64,000 bases of DNA from an uncultured Flavobacteriaceae bacterium (GTDB lineage Bacteria > Bacteroidota > Bacteroidia > Flavobacteriales > Flavobacteriaceae). Positions within the stretch are counted from its first letter, which is position 1; each line of letters begins with the position of its first letter. Below the pieces are notes generated by a model, which saw nothing but the letters and a program-made list of their open reading frames with translations, did no database searches and had not been told where the DNA came from. Shown in pieces: positions 8,752-18,093 of this stretch. The DNA lies in NCBI GenBank assembly GCA_937959395.1, contig CALGLR010000035.1, positions 1 to 64,000 of the forward strand, written 5' to 3'. Both the position numbers and the translations under genes were made by a program.

Positions 8752-9462
8752 ATGCAAAATCTTATTATTGCCAGCACATCAACAGTACACAACAGTGATT
8801 ATTTAGAATATATTTTAGATGAATTAAATCTATTATATAAAGAAGTTAACACCATCTTATTTATACCCTATGCCAGACCTAGCGGAATTTCTTATGAGGA
8901 GTATACCTCTAAAGCTAAAATTGCTTTTTCTAAAATAAATAAAAATGTAATAGGTATTCACGAGTTCGAAAACCCAATTGAAGCCATTAAAAAAGCTGAA
9001 GGTATTTTTGTAGGAGGTGGTAATACTTTTGTATTGGTAAATACGCTTTATGAAAATAATATAATAGACGTCTTAAAAAAATCTATTAACTCAGGCACTC
9101 CATATTTAGGAACAAGTGCGGGCAGTAATATTTGCGGAGTGAATATGAAAACAACAAATGACATGCCTATTATTTATCCTCCTAGCTTTGAAACATTAGG
9201 TCTAATTCCTTTTAATATTAATCCTCATTATTTAGATCCAGACCCAACTAGTGCTCATATGGGAGAAACTAGAGAGACTAGAATAAAAGAGTTTCATAAA
9301 TTTAATAACATACCAGTTATAGGCCTAAGAGAAGGAAGCTGGATTAGAGTAATAAACAACACCCTACAACTTAAAGGCAAATTAACTGCAAGAGTTTTTA
9401 CAAATAACGAAAAAGCTTACGAAATAGAAACAGAAAGCGACTTAAACAATCTTAAGCATTAA
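8752..9462 (+). CDS. pepE: Peptidase E (alpha-aspartyl dipeptidase)
   Basis: This is a cytoplasmic serine dipeptidase of family S51 that cleaves Asp-X dipeptides. The nucleophile motif GTSAGSN is at 120-126 (Ser122), with Asp137 (TNDMP) and His159 (NPHYLD) in the expected order for the triad. The glycine-rich VGGGNTF (88-94) is the family hallmark. The length of 236 residues is close to the Salmonella enzyme. It is transcribed alone, divergent from the carboxypeptidase-domain operon. There is no signal peptide, in keeping with a role in recycling internal peptides. Confidence 0.9.
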   Translation: MQNLIIASTSTVHNSDYLEYILDELNLLYKEVNTILFIPYARPSGISYEEYTSKAKIAFSKINKNVIGIHEFENPIEAIKKAEGIFVGGGNTFVLVNTLYENNIIDVLKKSINSGTPYLGTSAGSNICGVNMKTTNDMPIIYPPSFETLGLIPFNINPHYLDPDPTSAHMGETRETRIKEFHKFNNIPVIGLREGSWIRVINNTLQLKGKLTARVFTNNEKAYEIETESDLNNLKH

Positions 9463-9522
9463 TCTACTTAAACGATTTTACAAATAAAAACAACCTTATT
9501 ATCAGTTTGTTATTTAAAAAAA

Positions 9523-9577
9523 GCAGCTTCAATAAATGAAGCTGCAATTAGTAACCAAGTTAATTATTTAGTTGGTT
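9523..9577 (-). ncRNA. Possible small RNA 3' end with terminator on minus strand
   Basis: A perfect stem (GCAGCTTC at 9523-9530, GAAGCTGC at 9538-9545) is followed on the minus strand by a run of T, the form of an intrinsic terminator. Beside it lies a second stem (AACCAA 9553-9558, TTGGTT 9572-9577). No minus-strand gene lies upstream to use it. Either it ends an unannotated small transcript, or it weakly terminates pepE from the other side. No TAnnTTTG box was found on that strand nearby. Confidence 0.35.
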
Positions 9578-9703
9578 GGTTGATCCAATATCGAAGTAAA
9601 CCTTATACTCCAATTATTCTGTTATTTCACTTAAAATTAACGCATAGCATAAAGTAGCTTTACTTTTAAAAAATATTATATATTTTATTTACTTGTATAC
9701 ACC

Positions 9704-9815
9704 AGTATTGGGATTTAATACTAATGATATTTATTTAACCTAAGTATTGGGGTTTATACTTATATTCGGCTTATCACTATCTCATCTATTTAATACTATT
9801 AAATTAATAGTATTA
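9704..9815. promoter_or_regulatory. Three AATACT/AGTATT dyads in the 9.5-9.9 kb gap
   Basis: The long gap before the phosphatase gene holds AGTATT-N7-AATACT (9704-9722), AAGTAT-N8-ATACTT (9742-9761) and a perfect 10-bp dyad TAATACTATT-N5-AATAGTATTA (9791-9815). The first two share the core GTATTGGGnTTTA.TACT and are about 38 bp apart. The repeated half-site suggests operator sites or a remnant of a repeat. The regulator and target are unknown. Confidence 0.4.
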
Positions 9816-9922
9816 ATGCGGAATAAATTTAATGCTATTTTTTGAGCAATTCTAACATTATTACTAATAAAAAAATAAAATGTAGAGTACTTTAACATAA
9901 ATTATCATATTATATTTACCTT

Positions 9923-10426
9923 ATGAAAAGATTATCCTTACTTATTTTACTTATGCTTTTTAGTATAACTACTAAAGCGCAAATTGAACAAGAAAATACT
10001 ACTTATTATTTTATTCGACATGCAGAGAAAAACCGTAGTGATAAAACGAATAAAAATCCGAAATTGATTAAAAAAGGACGAAAAAGAGCCAAGAAATGGT
10101 CGGAAACCTTAAAAAATATCAATTTTGACGCTGTTTATTCAACGAATTATAATCGTACTAAAGAAACTGCTCAACCTACTGCGGCCAAAAATAATTTAGA
10201 GATAACATTATATAACCCAAGAGATATAGACTACAAACTATTCAAAAAACAAACGAAAGGTAAAAAAGTCTTAATTGTTGGGCATAGTAATACGACTCCT
10301 AAATTTGTAAATGCCATTTTAGGCAAAGAAAAATATAACGATATAAAAGATAACAATAATGCTAATTTATATATCGTCACTATTATAGATAATAAGACTA
10401 GTGATCAATTATTATATATTAAATAA
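9923..10426 (+). CDS. Exported histidine phosphatase (phosphoglycerate mutase-like)
   Basis: This 167-residue protein has a signal peptide (MKRLSLLILLMLFSITTKAQ) and a histidine-phosphatase fold. The phosphohistidine motif RHAEK is at 33-37, and the second active-site histidine is in GHSNTT. The conserved arginine follows in YSTNYNRTKETA. Members resemble SixA or small periplasmic phosphatases; the substrate is not evident. It ends 3 bp from the convergent lipoprotein gene. A -7-like TATATTTA lies about 10 bp before the start codon. Confidence 0.85.
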   Translation: MKRLSLLILLMLFSITTKAQIEQENTTYYFIRHAEKNRSDKTNKNPKLIKKGRKRAKKWSETLKNINFDAVYSTNYNRTKETAQPTAAKNNLEITLYNPRDIDYKLFKKQTKGKKVLIVGHSNTTPKFVNAILGKEKYNDIKDNNNANLYIVTIIDNKTSDQLLYIK

Positions 10427-10429
10427 TGA

Positions 10430-11176
10430 CTATTTTACTTCTATAGAATCGAGTTCTATCTTTGATAACAATTTTAGCTGTTTTGCTTCAAATAATTGGT
10501 CTAAAGAATGCAAAGAAGCTTCTTTATCTATTGGCTTAAAGTTATTATAGTCCACAAAACGAATACTATCTATAATGCGTTCGTTATATGCTTCTCGAAA
10601 ACGTTTACCGCCTTCGTTTACATGATATTCATAAGCTAGATAATCTACTTTATGTGTTTCTGTATTTATCCAGTAAATAAAAACATCATCAAAGTCGTCT
10701 CCTCCATTTTGTTTATTAAAAGTAACTTCTATCTTATGATATTTTTTTCCTTTAATACGTATGGTATCAATATATTTTTTATTAACAGCTTCTGCATTTA
10801 AACCATATGGCAATACCGAAAAATAATGAACGGAATTAACGGCGTTACTGTATTTGATTCTCGTAGAATCTGCTAATTCTACTTTTTCATAATTCACAAA
10901 GCGTTCAAACTTATTATTATCTAAAATATCTATAATTGTATCTTCTTCCTCAATAAATGAACGTTCAAATTGAAAATTTCCAAATCGCCTAAAAGCTTTG
11001 TACTTTTTATCTCTAAACTTAAATATTAAAGTAGAGTTATTAATCTTATTACCTCCAGAAATAGTTATGGATTTATTAACGATATCTTGAGCATTAAAAA
11101 TGACGTCAGATGATCGCTTTTGGCAACTTACTACAACAATTAATAGAAAAATTAAATATTTATACATAAGGTTCAT
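10430..11176 (-). CDS. Lipoprotein, probable DUF6503 family
   Basis: This 248-residue lipoprotein has the lipobox VVSC near residue 18. The body carries KYHKIEVTF, VFIYWINTETHKVDYLAYEY and GGKRFREAYNERI, which fit a family of Bacteroidota proteins (DUF6503 as I recall it) that fold much like outer-membrane lipoprotein carriers. The function is unknown. It is convergent with the histidine phosphatase and divergent from smpB. The assignment rests on remembered pattern only. Confidence 0.6.
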   Translation of the reverse strand: MNLMYKYLIFLLIVVVSCQKRSSDVIFNAQDIVNKSITISGGNKINNSTLIFKFRDKKYKAFRRFGNFQFERSFIEEEDTIIDILDNNKFERFVNYEKVELADSTRIKYSNAVNSVHYFSVLPYGLNAEAVNKKYIDTIRIKGKKYHKIEVTFNKQNGGDDFDDVFIYWINTETHKVDYLAYEYHVNEGGKRFREAYNERIIDSIRFVDYNNFKPIDKEASLHSLDQLFEAKQLKLLSKIELDSIEVK

Positions 11177-11275
11177 TTATTCATTTTCTTGACTTAGTCG
11201 TAAAAATAGAAAATACATTAACTTTTAACACATTATAATATTTAATTTTTAAATGCATTAACAATCTAAATTATT

Positions 11276-11283
11276 TACCTTTG
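11276..11283 (+). promoter_or_regulatory. -7 promoter element of smpB
   Basis: TACCTTTG fits the Bacteroidota -7 consensus TAnnTTTG exactly. It ends 6 bp before the smpB ATG at 11290, so the mRNA would have almost no leader. The TTG at 11281 lies inside the element and therefore cannot be the start codon. No good -33 TTTG is seen. Confidence 0.6.
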
Positions 11284-11289
11284 CTTTCA

Positions 11290-11745
11290 ATGCAAAAGAA
11301 GATAAACATACTTAACAAAAAGGCACGATTTCAATACGAAATTTTAGACAAATACACTGCTGGAATTGTTTTAACCGGAACAGAGATAAAATCAATTCGT
11401 TCAAGCCACGCTTCTATTGCAGAAAGTTTTTGTGAATTTAACGAGCAAGGTGAGTTGTTTGTAATAAACATGACCATTGAAGAATATTTATATGGTACAT
11501 ATTACAACCACAAACCTAAAGCAGAGCGTAAATTACTACTTAACAGAAAAGAACTAAAGAAATTAGAAAAAGAAGTTCAAAATACTGGCCTTACTATTAT
11601 ACCACTTCGCTTATTTATTAATGAAAATGGTTATGCAAAATTAGATATTGCTATAGCTAAAGGTAAAAAGCTATACGACAAAAGGGAAACAATGAAAGAT
11701 CGTGATAACAAAAGAGATCTTGCTCGTATTAAGAAAAATTTCTAA
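11290..11745 (+). CDS. smpB: SsrA-binding protein SmpB
   Basis: SmpB binds tmRNA and brings it to stalled ribosomes for trans-translation. The 151-residue protein shows the family core NKKARFQYEIL, VLTGTEIKSIR and the basic tail KLYDKRETMKDRDNKRDL, which mimics the missing mRNA-tRNA helix in the decoding centre. The start is the ATG at 11290. It is a single gene, with its promoter overlapping the divergent lipoprotein's upstream region. Length and motifs are normal. The tmRNA gene itself is not in the window. Confidence 0.96.
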   Translation: MQKKINILNKKARFQYEILDKYTAGIVLTGTEIKSIRSSHASIAESFCEFNEQGELFVINMTIEEYLYGTYYNHKPKAERKLLLNRKELKKLEKEVQNTGLTIIPLRLFINENGYAKLDIAIAKGKKLYDKRETMKDRDNKRDLARIKKNF

Positions 11746-11860
11746 TAAATTTGTGAATCTTCTAACAAACATAAAGTTCTTTTATCTTTATGTTTGAAAC
11801 CTATAAGCAACCTTTTTAGCAAAAATTGCGTTTATACAACTATAGACTAAAAAATACCTA

Positions 11861-14323
11861 ATGATAAAATCATTACTAACTTTTGCAAGCTTGTTAAGTT
11901 GCATATTTTCTTTTTCGCAAATTCAAGGCACCGTTACTTCTTCTAAAAACGAACCACTTCCAGTTGTAAATATATTTATTGAAAACACTTACATAGGAAC
12001 CACTAGTAATAACGACGGTAAGTATGAATTAAACATTAACAAAATTGGAAGCTATACTGTTGTTTTTCAATATTTAGGTTATAAGACATTAAAGAAAACA
12101 GTAGACATTAAACAGTTTCCTTTTATTGTAGATGCTCAATTAAATGAAGAAGAAATATCACTAAATGAAGTCGTTATAAATTCTAAAGAAAATCCAGCAA
12201 ATCAAATTATTAGAAATGTAATTGCAACTAAAAAAGAACTACAAAATAAAATAGATGGTTTTAAAGCTAATTTTTATTCTCGCGGATTAATACGAATAGA
12301 AAATGCTCCTGAAAAAATATTAGGGCAAGAAGTTGGAGACCTTGGTGGCGGATTAGATTCTACAAGAAGTGGTGTGGTCTATTTATCTGAAACAATTTCA
12401 AAAATAGAATACAAAAAACCAGACAAACTTAAAGAGCGAGTATTAGCAAGCAAGATTAGTGGTGATGATAATGGTTTCTCTTTTAATAGCGCAAGTGATA
12501 TTGATTTTGATTTTTATAATAACACTGTCGAACTCGGAAATCAAATCATTTCCCCATTGTCTAATAGCGCTTTTAACTACTATCGTTATAAATTAGAAGG
12601 TGTTTTTTACGACGATAAAGGAAATTTAATCAATAAAATTAAAGCCACTCCAAAACGAGAAAATGATCGTGTCTTTTCAGGATACGTTTACATTGTTGAA
12701 GACCAGTGGGCAATTTATGCTATAGAATTGAATATTACAGGAAAGCAAGCACAAATGCCTGCCGCAGATGTTATTACTATAAAACAAAACTTCTCCTATT
12801 CTGAAAAAGATAAAATCTGGGCATTAATATCTCAATCTTTTGACTTTAAATACGGAATATTTGGAATCACTGGAAGTGGACGCTTTAATGCAGTCTACAG
12901 CGATTATCTATTTAACCCCAAATTTGATAAAAAGAACTTTACAAGAGAGGTCTTATCTTTTGAAGACGAAGCAAATAAAAAGGATTCTTTATTTTGGAAT
13001 AAAAAAAGACCTATTCCTTTAACAACAGAAGAGATTACAGATTATATAAAAAAAGACAGTATACAATTAGTAAAAAAATCTAAACCCTATTTAGATTCTA
13101 TAGATCGTGAAAACAACACATTTAAATTAGGAACTTTAATTGGTGGTTTTAGCCATCAAAACTCTCATAAGAACACCCGTTTTAGTATCTCATCTCCCAT
13201 TTCAAAAACAAGCTTTAATACTGTTCAAGGCTGGAACAGCAACATGGATATAAGCTATACCAAAAGTTTTGATGAGTTTAAACGTTACTTTAGAACAAAT
13301 GTAAATATTGACTATGGCCTCTCTGAAGACAAACTAAGAGCTACAGCCTCCATTACTTATAAATTTAATAATATATCTAAACCTTTTTTAACACTTTCTG
13401 GTGGCGTAAAAAGTATGCAGTTTAATGATTCAAATCCTATTTCAAGAATCGCAAACATGATTAGTTCTTTATTTTTTGAAGATAATTATGCAAAATTCTA
13501 TGAAAAAGGTTTTATAAAATTAAATTATAGTGAAGAGCTATTTAACGGTTTTCGTTTCTCATCTAATATAGCTTATGAAGAACGCAAACCTCTATTTAAC
13601 ACCTCGAATTATGTTACTTTACCAGAAGATAATGATCGTTACACGAGTAACAATCCAATAGATGAATCTACCTATGGTATCGCTCCGTTTACAAATCATA
13701 ATATTATTAAGTTCAATGCATCTGTAAGAATTAGGTTCGCTCAAAAATATATGACTTATCCTGATAGTAAATTCAATTTTTTTAGTAGTAAATACCCAAC
13801 CCTAACATTAGGATATGAAAAAGGAATAAATGCGTCAGACGAAAATTTAAACTTTGATCAATTTAAAATGCGTTTATCTCAAAATTTCAATATTGGTAAT
13901 AAAGGCAACCTTACCTATAATTTAAAAGCTGGGACTTTTTTAAATGCTGAAAATATTGCTTTTATGGATTACCAGCATTTTAATGGCAACCAAACTCATG
14001 TAGGATCTGGAGCTTATACCAATGTATTTAATAACTTGCCTTATTATAATTTAAGCACCAATGCTACTTATTTTGAAGCTCATGCTGAACATGATTTTAA
14101 AGGCTATATCTTAGGAAAAATTCCATTATTAAATAAGCTAAACTATAACTTAGTAGTTGGAGCTCACAAGTTAAACACAAAAAACAGCACTCCTTATAAT
14201 GAATTTTCTATAGGGATTAATAACTTAGGTTGGGGTAAATTTAGATTCCTAAGGGTTGATTATTTACGTTCTTACCAAAGTGGTTTTATTAATGATGCTA
14301 TTATTTTTGGATTAAAATTCTAA
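11861..14323 (+). CDS. DUF5686 outer-membrane protein with carboxypeptidase-regulatory domain
   Basis: This 820-residue protein has a signal peptide (ending SCIFSFSQ) and an N-terminal carboxypeptidase-regulatory-like domain at about 20-105 (VTSSKNEPLPVVNIFIENTYIGTTSNND region). A large DUF5686 region follows, whose C-terminal half consists of alternating strands ending in FGLKF, typical of outer-membrane beta barrels. The layout resembles TonB-dependent receptors without a plug TonB box. The function is unknown. A -7-like TATGTTTG lies at 11789-11796. It stands alone between smpB and the G8 protein gene. Confidence 0.85.
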   Translation: MIKSLLTFASLLSCIFSFSQIQGTVTSSKNEPLPVVNIFIENTYIGTTSNNDGKYELNINKIGSYTVVFQYLGYKTLKKTVDIKQFPFIVDAQLNEEEISLNEVVINSKENPANQIIRNVIATKKELQNKIDGFKANFYSRGLIRIENAPEKILGQEVGDLGGGLDSTRSGVVYLSETISKIEYKKPDKLKERVLASKISGDDNGFSFNSASDIDFDFYNNTVELGNQIISPLSNSAFNYYRYKLEGVFYDDKGNLINKIKATPKRENDRVFSGYVYIVEDQWAIYAIELNITGKQAQMPAADVITIKQNFSYSEKDKIWALISQSFDFKYGIFGITGSGRFNAVYSDYLFNPKFDKKNFTREVLSFEDEANKKDSLFWNKKRPIPLTTEEITDYIKKDSIQLVKKSKPYLDSIDRENNTFKLGTLIGGFSHQNSHKNTRFSISSPISKTSFNTVQGWNSNMDISYTKSFDEFKRYFRTNVNIDYGLSEDKLRATASITYKFNNISKPFLTLSGGVKSMQFNDSNPISRIANMISSLFFEDNYAKFYEKGFIKLNYSEELFNGFRFSSNIAYEERKPLFNTSNYVTLPEDNDRYTSNNPIDESTYGIAPFTNHNIIKFNASVRIRFAQKYMTYPDSKFNFFSSKYPTLTLGYEKGINASDENLNFDQFKMRLSQNFNIGNKGNLTYNLKAGTFLNAENIAFMDYQHFNGNQTHVGSGAYTNVFNNLPYYNLSTNATYFEAHAEHDFKGYILGKIPLLNKLNYNLVVGAHKLNTKNSTPYNEFSIGINNLGWGKFRFLRVDYLRSYQSGFINDAIIFGLKF

Positions 14324-14566
14324 ATCTATTATTTTTCCATACTAAGCATTTGAACGATAAAATGTGTAATACCTCCCTAATCAATTAGAAATCAAATAAT
14401 TTAATATAAAAAAAAGATAATATAATACCATTTAATAAAAATTAGTTTCTTTATTTTTACTCACCTCTTTAATTAAACGTACAACACACGCTTAATAATC
14501 TACCTATTCTATTACCTTTATTTATGAAGTGGTAATACTAAAACCAATTAATAAATATTATCGGCT

Positions 14567-17203
14567 ATGATAAAAGAATTATTTTTTCAAAAAGTAATGA
14601 TGCTTCTATTAGTATTATTATTTCCATTAGTTACTAATGCCCATTTTCAGGGTTTAATCCCAGACAACACAGCAACACACAAAGCTGTACAATCAGGAGA
14701 TTGGTCCAACCCATCAACATGGAATACTGGAACAATTCCAGAATTATCTTCCATCGTAATAATCCCTGCCGGGCTTACTGTAAACTATAATGTTAACAGC
14801 AACGCTCACATTTTTGCAATTAGGAATGATGGAAGGCTTAATTTTTTAGCTAACAGCAACAATATTAATAGAAAACTTGTAGTTGATACTTTTGTAAATG
14901 GCGTAGACTCGTTTTTGAATATGAAAGCAGAAAATAGCCTAACTGGTAGAATTGAAATTATAATAAAAGCCTTTAATATCGAAAGTAAAAAATCAGGAAA
15001 CATTGGTGGTTCTACTTGGAACAATAATGCTAAAAATCATTATAAAGATGGTAATACTGTTTTTGATCATTTTGGTAATGCTTTAAACAATGATGGCCCA
15101 GGTGTTCTTGGAAGATATAGTTGGGATCCTGAGCAATTAACATTAGGATTATTGACTATGGGTAAAGTGAGAATTACAGGATATGATGTAAAAGATTTTA
15201 TGAAAACCTCACAAAATGCACTTAAAAATTCTAATAGCATCAATTTAGCATCAACACCAGAAGGTTGGAGAGTTGGAGACGATGTAATGATAACAGGTAC
15301 CGAGAACATTACTCATAGCGAGGTTGCAAAAATTACAGCAATTAATGGCGATCGAATTGTTTTAAATAAAAATTTATCTAAAGATCACAAAGGTTACAGA
15401 AATAGAAATTGGTTTCCATATGTAGCTAACTTATCAAGAACTATTACTGTAAAATCTTTCGAAAAGGAAAAAATTACACATAGAGGGCATAGTATGTTTA
15501 TGTTCAATCCAGATGTTATTGTAAAAAACGCTGCATTTGTTAATCTTGGAAGAACTAACAAAATGAATATTATAGATGATTTTAAATTTAATTTCTCATA
15601 CACAGGAAATGGTAATCAAACTGATATAAGAATTACTGGTTTAGATTATTCTATGGCTCAACCAAAAAATATTGAAAATCAAAGAGGACGCTACGGTATG
15701 CACTTTCATAGAACTGGCGCATTATTAGAATCTAAACTGGCAATAGCTCAAGGCTGTGTCGTTTGGGGAACACCTGGATGGGGAATGGTGCATCATGATA
15801 GTAATGCTTCTTTTACAGAAAATGTTGTTTTTGATGTCCTTGGCGGTGGTATGGTTGCTGAAAGTGGCTCTGAAACTGGAATATGGAAAGACAATCTGGT
15901 CGCTGGAGTATTGAAAGGGCCAATTTCTAATTCTCCTTTAAGAAATGGAATGACTGCTCCTATAAAAAGAAATGTAAGAGAAAAACTGGATGATGATTTC
16001 AAAACGGGTAGTGCTTATGCTCTTCAAGGAAGAACAGTAAGAATGGTAGATAACGTGGCAGCTTCTTCTACGATAGCATACAGCTACCAATCTAGCGGTC
16101 AAATAACTCCAATATCAGATAAAATAGATACAAGAACTCTAGCATTAGATATGTTTCCTCTTGAAGATTATATAGATAGAGACCTTCCAGCAATAATTGA
16201 ATTTAAAGGTAATGAATCTGCGGCGTGTAGAAACTCATTTAAATCTCAAATAAGACAAAAAGGATTTCATAGAGTACAATCTATAATCGAAGATTTAGAA
16301 GGTTGGAATAATAGCCAATTCACGGTATATCTAAGTACAAATATGGCCTATACTTTTAAAAACTGTAGATTTCAAACTAGAGAGCCTAACAGAACCGTTG
16401 CTGCTTTAATTATCCCAGATTTAGATAATGTAAACTGGAGTAATGTCGTATACGACGGTTACACAGATATAGGTATAAACGGCCAGGGTAATGCATTTCA
16501 CCCTAAATCTAAATTTTTATTTCACAATGTAACATGGTTGAACTCTACATCAAATCCTTTTCAAAACCTTAATGCTCAATTTAGAAGAATTCTAGATGAT
16601 GGTGATTTAAGAAACGGACCAATACGTTTTACACCAAATAACAATATGGATACACAATTGAACCTTAATGCTGGTGATTTTCGCGTAGTGGTTGATGGGA
16701 TGGTAAATGATAGTGCTGGTGAATATGAATTTGGACATTTTTTAAAAAATAATACTGAAGCAAATCTTAAACGTGTTTACAACTTTAAAAACAGACAAAA
16801 AGTAGAAAAATATATTGATGAATACGGGCTTTTTAGTGATGCAAATGGATTATATACGATATTGACAGAGTATATCTCGGATCGTCTTTCTGGAAAAATA
16901 GAAACTTTTGAGTTTAAAATAAGACTAAACGGCGTTGGCACTTTAGATGTTCGTTCTTATGATATATTAGATGGGTCTTCATATATTAAAATAATGAAAA
17001 ACCCAATATCTAATGGTGTTTTACATCTTATGCAAAAAGGAAATACTCAATTGAGAATAATTAATCTAGCAGGAAAAATAATAAAAGAAATTGAAATTAA
17101 TCCAGAAAATTCAAATATAGATATTAATGTATCTGGACTTCAATCTGGTTTATATCTTTTGAGTAGTGATAATAATTCTACTTCAAAATTTATTATCAAA
17201 TAG
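14567..17203 (+). CDS. T9SS-exported G8-domain / parallel beta-helix protein
   Basis: This 878-residue secreted protein has a signal peptide (to about 25) and a G8 domain at about 40-160 (SGDWSNPSTWNTGTIPE), which is found in CEMIP/TMEM2 hyaluronan-binding proteins. A right-handed beta-helix region follows, with GRYGMHFHRTGA, GWGMVHHDSN and the VAESGSETGIW segment also seen in that group. A C-terminal T9SS type A sorting domain spans about 800-878 (MKNPISNGVLHL to SKFIIK). It probably acts on or binds an extracellular polysaccharide. A terminator follows directly. Confidence 0.85.
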   Translation: MIKELFFQKVMMLLLVLLFPLVTNAHFQGLIPDNTATHKAVQSGDWSNPSTWNTGTIPELSSIVIIPAGLTVNYNVNSNAHIFAIRNDGRLNFLANSNNINRKLVVDTFVNGVDSFLNMKAENSLTGRIEIIIKAFNIESKKSGNIGGSTWNNNAKNHYKDGNTVFDHFGNALNNDGPGVLGRYSWDPEQLTLGLLTMGKVRITGYDVKDFMKTSQNALKNSNSINLASTPEGWRVGDDVMITGTENITHSEVAKITAINGDRIVLNKNLSKDHKGYRNRNWFPYVANLSRTITVKSFEKEKITHRGHSMFMFNPDVIVKNAAFVNLGRTNKMNIIDDFKFNFSYTGNGNQTDIRITGLDYSMAQPKNIENQRGRYGMHFHRTGALLESKLAIAQGCVVWGTPGWGMVHHDSNASFTENVVFDVLGGGMVAESGSETGIWKDNLVAGVLKGPISNSPLRNGMTAPIKRNVREKLDDDFKTGSAYALQGRTVRMVDNVAASSTIAYSYQSSGQITPISDKIDTRTLALDMFPLEDYIDRDLPAIIEFKGNESAACRNSFKSQIRQKGFHRVQSIIEDLEGWNNSQFTVYLSTNMAYTFKNCRFQTREPNRTVAALIIPDLDNVNWSNVVYDGYTDIGINGQGNAFHPKSKFLFHNVTWLNSTSNPFQNLNAQFRRILDDGDLRNGPIRFTPNNNMDTQLNLNAGDFRVVVDGMVNDSAGEYEFGHFLKNNTEANLKRVYNFKNRQKVEKYIDEYGLFSDANGLYTILTEYISDRLSGKIETFEFKIRLNGVGTLDVRSYDILDGSSYIKIMKNPISNGVLHLMQKGNTQLRIINLAGKIIKEIEINPENSNIDINVSGLQSGLYLLSSDNNSTSKFIIK

Positions 17204-17226
17204 TAAATATTTTATCAAAATATTTT

Positions 17227-17266
17227 AAAGCGGGATTTTCTTGAAAAAGAATTTCCCGCTTTTATT
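17227..17266 (+). terminator. Terminator between G8 gene and pcm
   Basis: AAAGCGGGA (17227-17235) pairs with TCCCGCTTT (17254-17262), with T-rich flank after and A-rich flank before. It can serve the plus-strand G8 gene and the convergent pcm. Confidence 0.75.
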
Positions 17267-17293
17267 ATTTATATACTCATTTTGATATAAACA

Positions 17294-17935
17294 CTAATTT
17301 TTATCTTCTAGCAATGGTACAAAACGAAATTCTCCAAATTCTGTCTTTTCAAATTCCTTTTCGCCTTTCCTAATAAAAAGCGTCATGGTTTGAACGTTAT
17401 CTCCAACAGGAATTACTAAACGACCACCTATAGTTAATTGCGCAAGGAGTGGTTTAGGAACAAAAGGCGCTCCTGCTGTAACGATAATACTTTTAAAAGG
17501 TGCTTCCTCTACCAACCCTTTATAACCATCTCCAAAAACAAGTTTCTTAGCTCTGTATCCTAGTTTTGGTAAAAACTTACTCGTTTTTTTAAAAAGCTCT
17601 TGTTGTCTTTCTATGCTATACACTTTAGCTCCTAATTCACATAAAACTGCAGTTTGATAACCACTTCCTGTTCCAATTTCTAAAACTTTATCATTTTTAT
17701 TTATCTGTAATAATTCACTCTGAAAAGCCACTGTATAAGGTTGCGATATCGTTTGATCTGCTGCGATAGGAAATGCTTTATCTTGGTATGCATGGTCTAA
17801 AAAGCTAGAATCCATGAACAAATGTCTGGGTATTTTACCAATAGCATTAAGAACTGCTTCATTAGTAATACCCTTAGATTTAACAGTTGAAACCAACTGT
17901 TGCCTCATTCCTTTATGTTTAAAATTGTCAATCAA
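17294..17935 (-). CDS. pcm: Protein-L-isoaspartate O-methyltransferase
   Basis: This enzyme methylates L-isoaspartyl residues using SAM, starting repair of aged proteins. It has 213 residues. SAM-binding motif I is VLEIGTGSGYQ (84-94) and the family motif QTISQPY is at 61-67. It starts with TTG (MIDNFKHKGMRQQL); the internal ATG at residue 10 would cut off conserved KHKG, so TTG is preferred. It is divergent from the Gfo/Idh/MocA gene downstream of its start. Confidence 0.92.
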   Translation of the reverse strand: MIDNFKHKGMRQQLVSTVKSKGITNEAVLNAIGKIPRHLFMDSSFLDHAYQDKAFPIAADQTISQPYTVAFQSELLQINKNDKVLEIGTGSGYQTAVLCELGAKVYSIERQQELFKKTSKFLPKLGYRAKKLVFGDGYKGLVEEAPFKSIIVTAGAPFVPKPLLAQLTIGGRLVIPVGDNVQTMTLFIRKGEKEFEKTEFGEFRFVPLLEDKN

Positions 17936-18093
17936 AATTAGGGTTGTTTAGTCTGCTAAAATTAAGGAAAGATTTTCAGCTTGAAAACGATTTTTAATTG
18001 ATTTTTTAAAAAGCTATTTTTTGTAGTGTTTTATTGAAGATTTGATATTAATAACTTACCAAAAATACTTAGTTTTGCTGAAAATATAAACTA

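Noticed and set aside
11281-11289. TTG start for smpB
   Set aside because: It overlaps the -7 element TACCTTTG; ATG at 11290 is correct.
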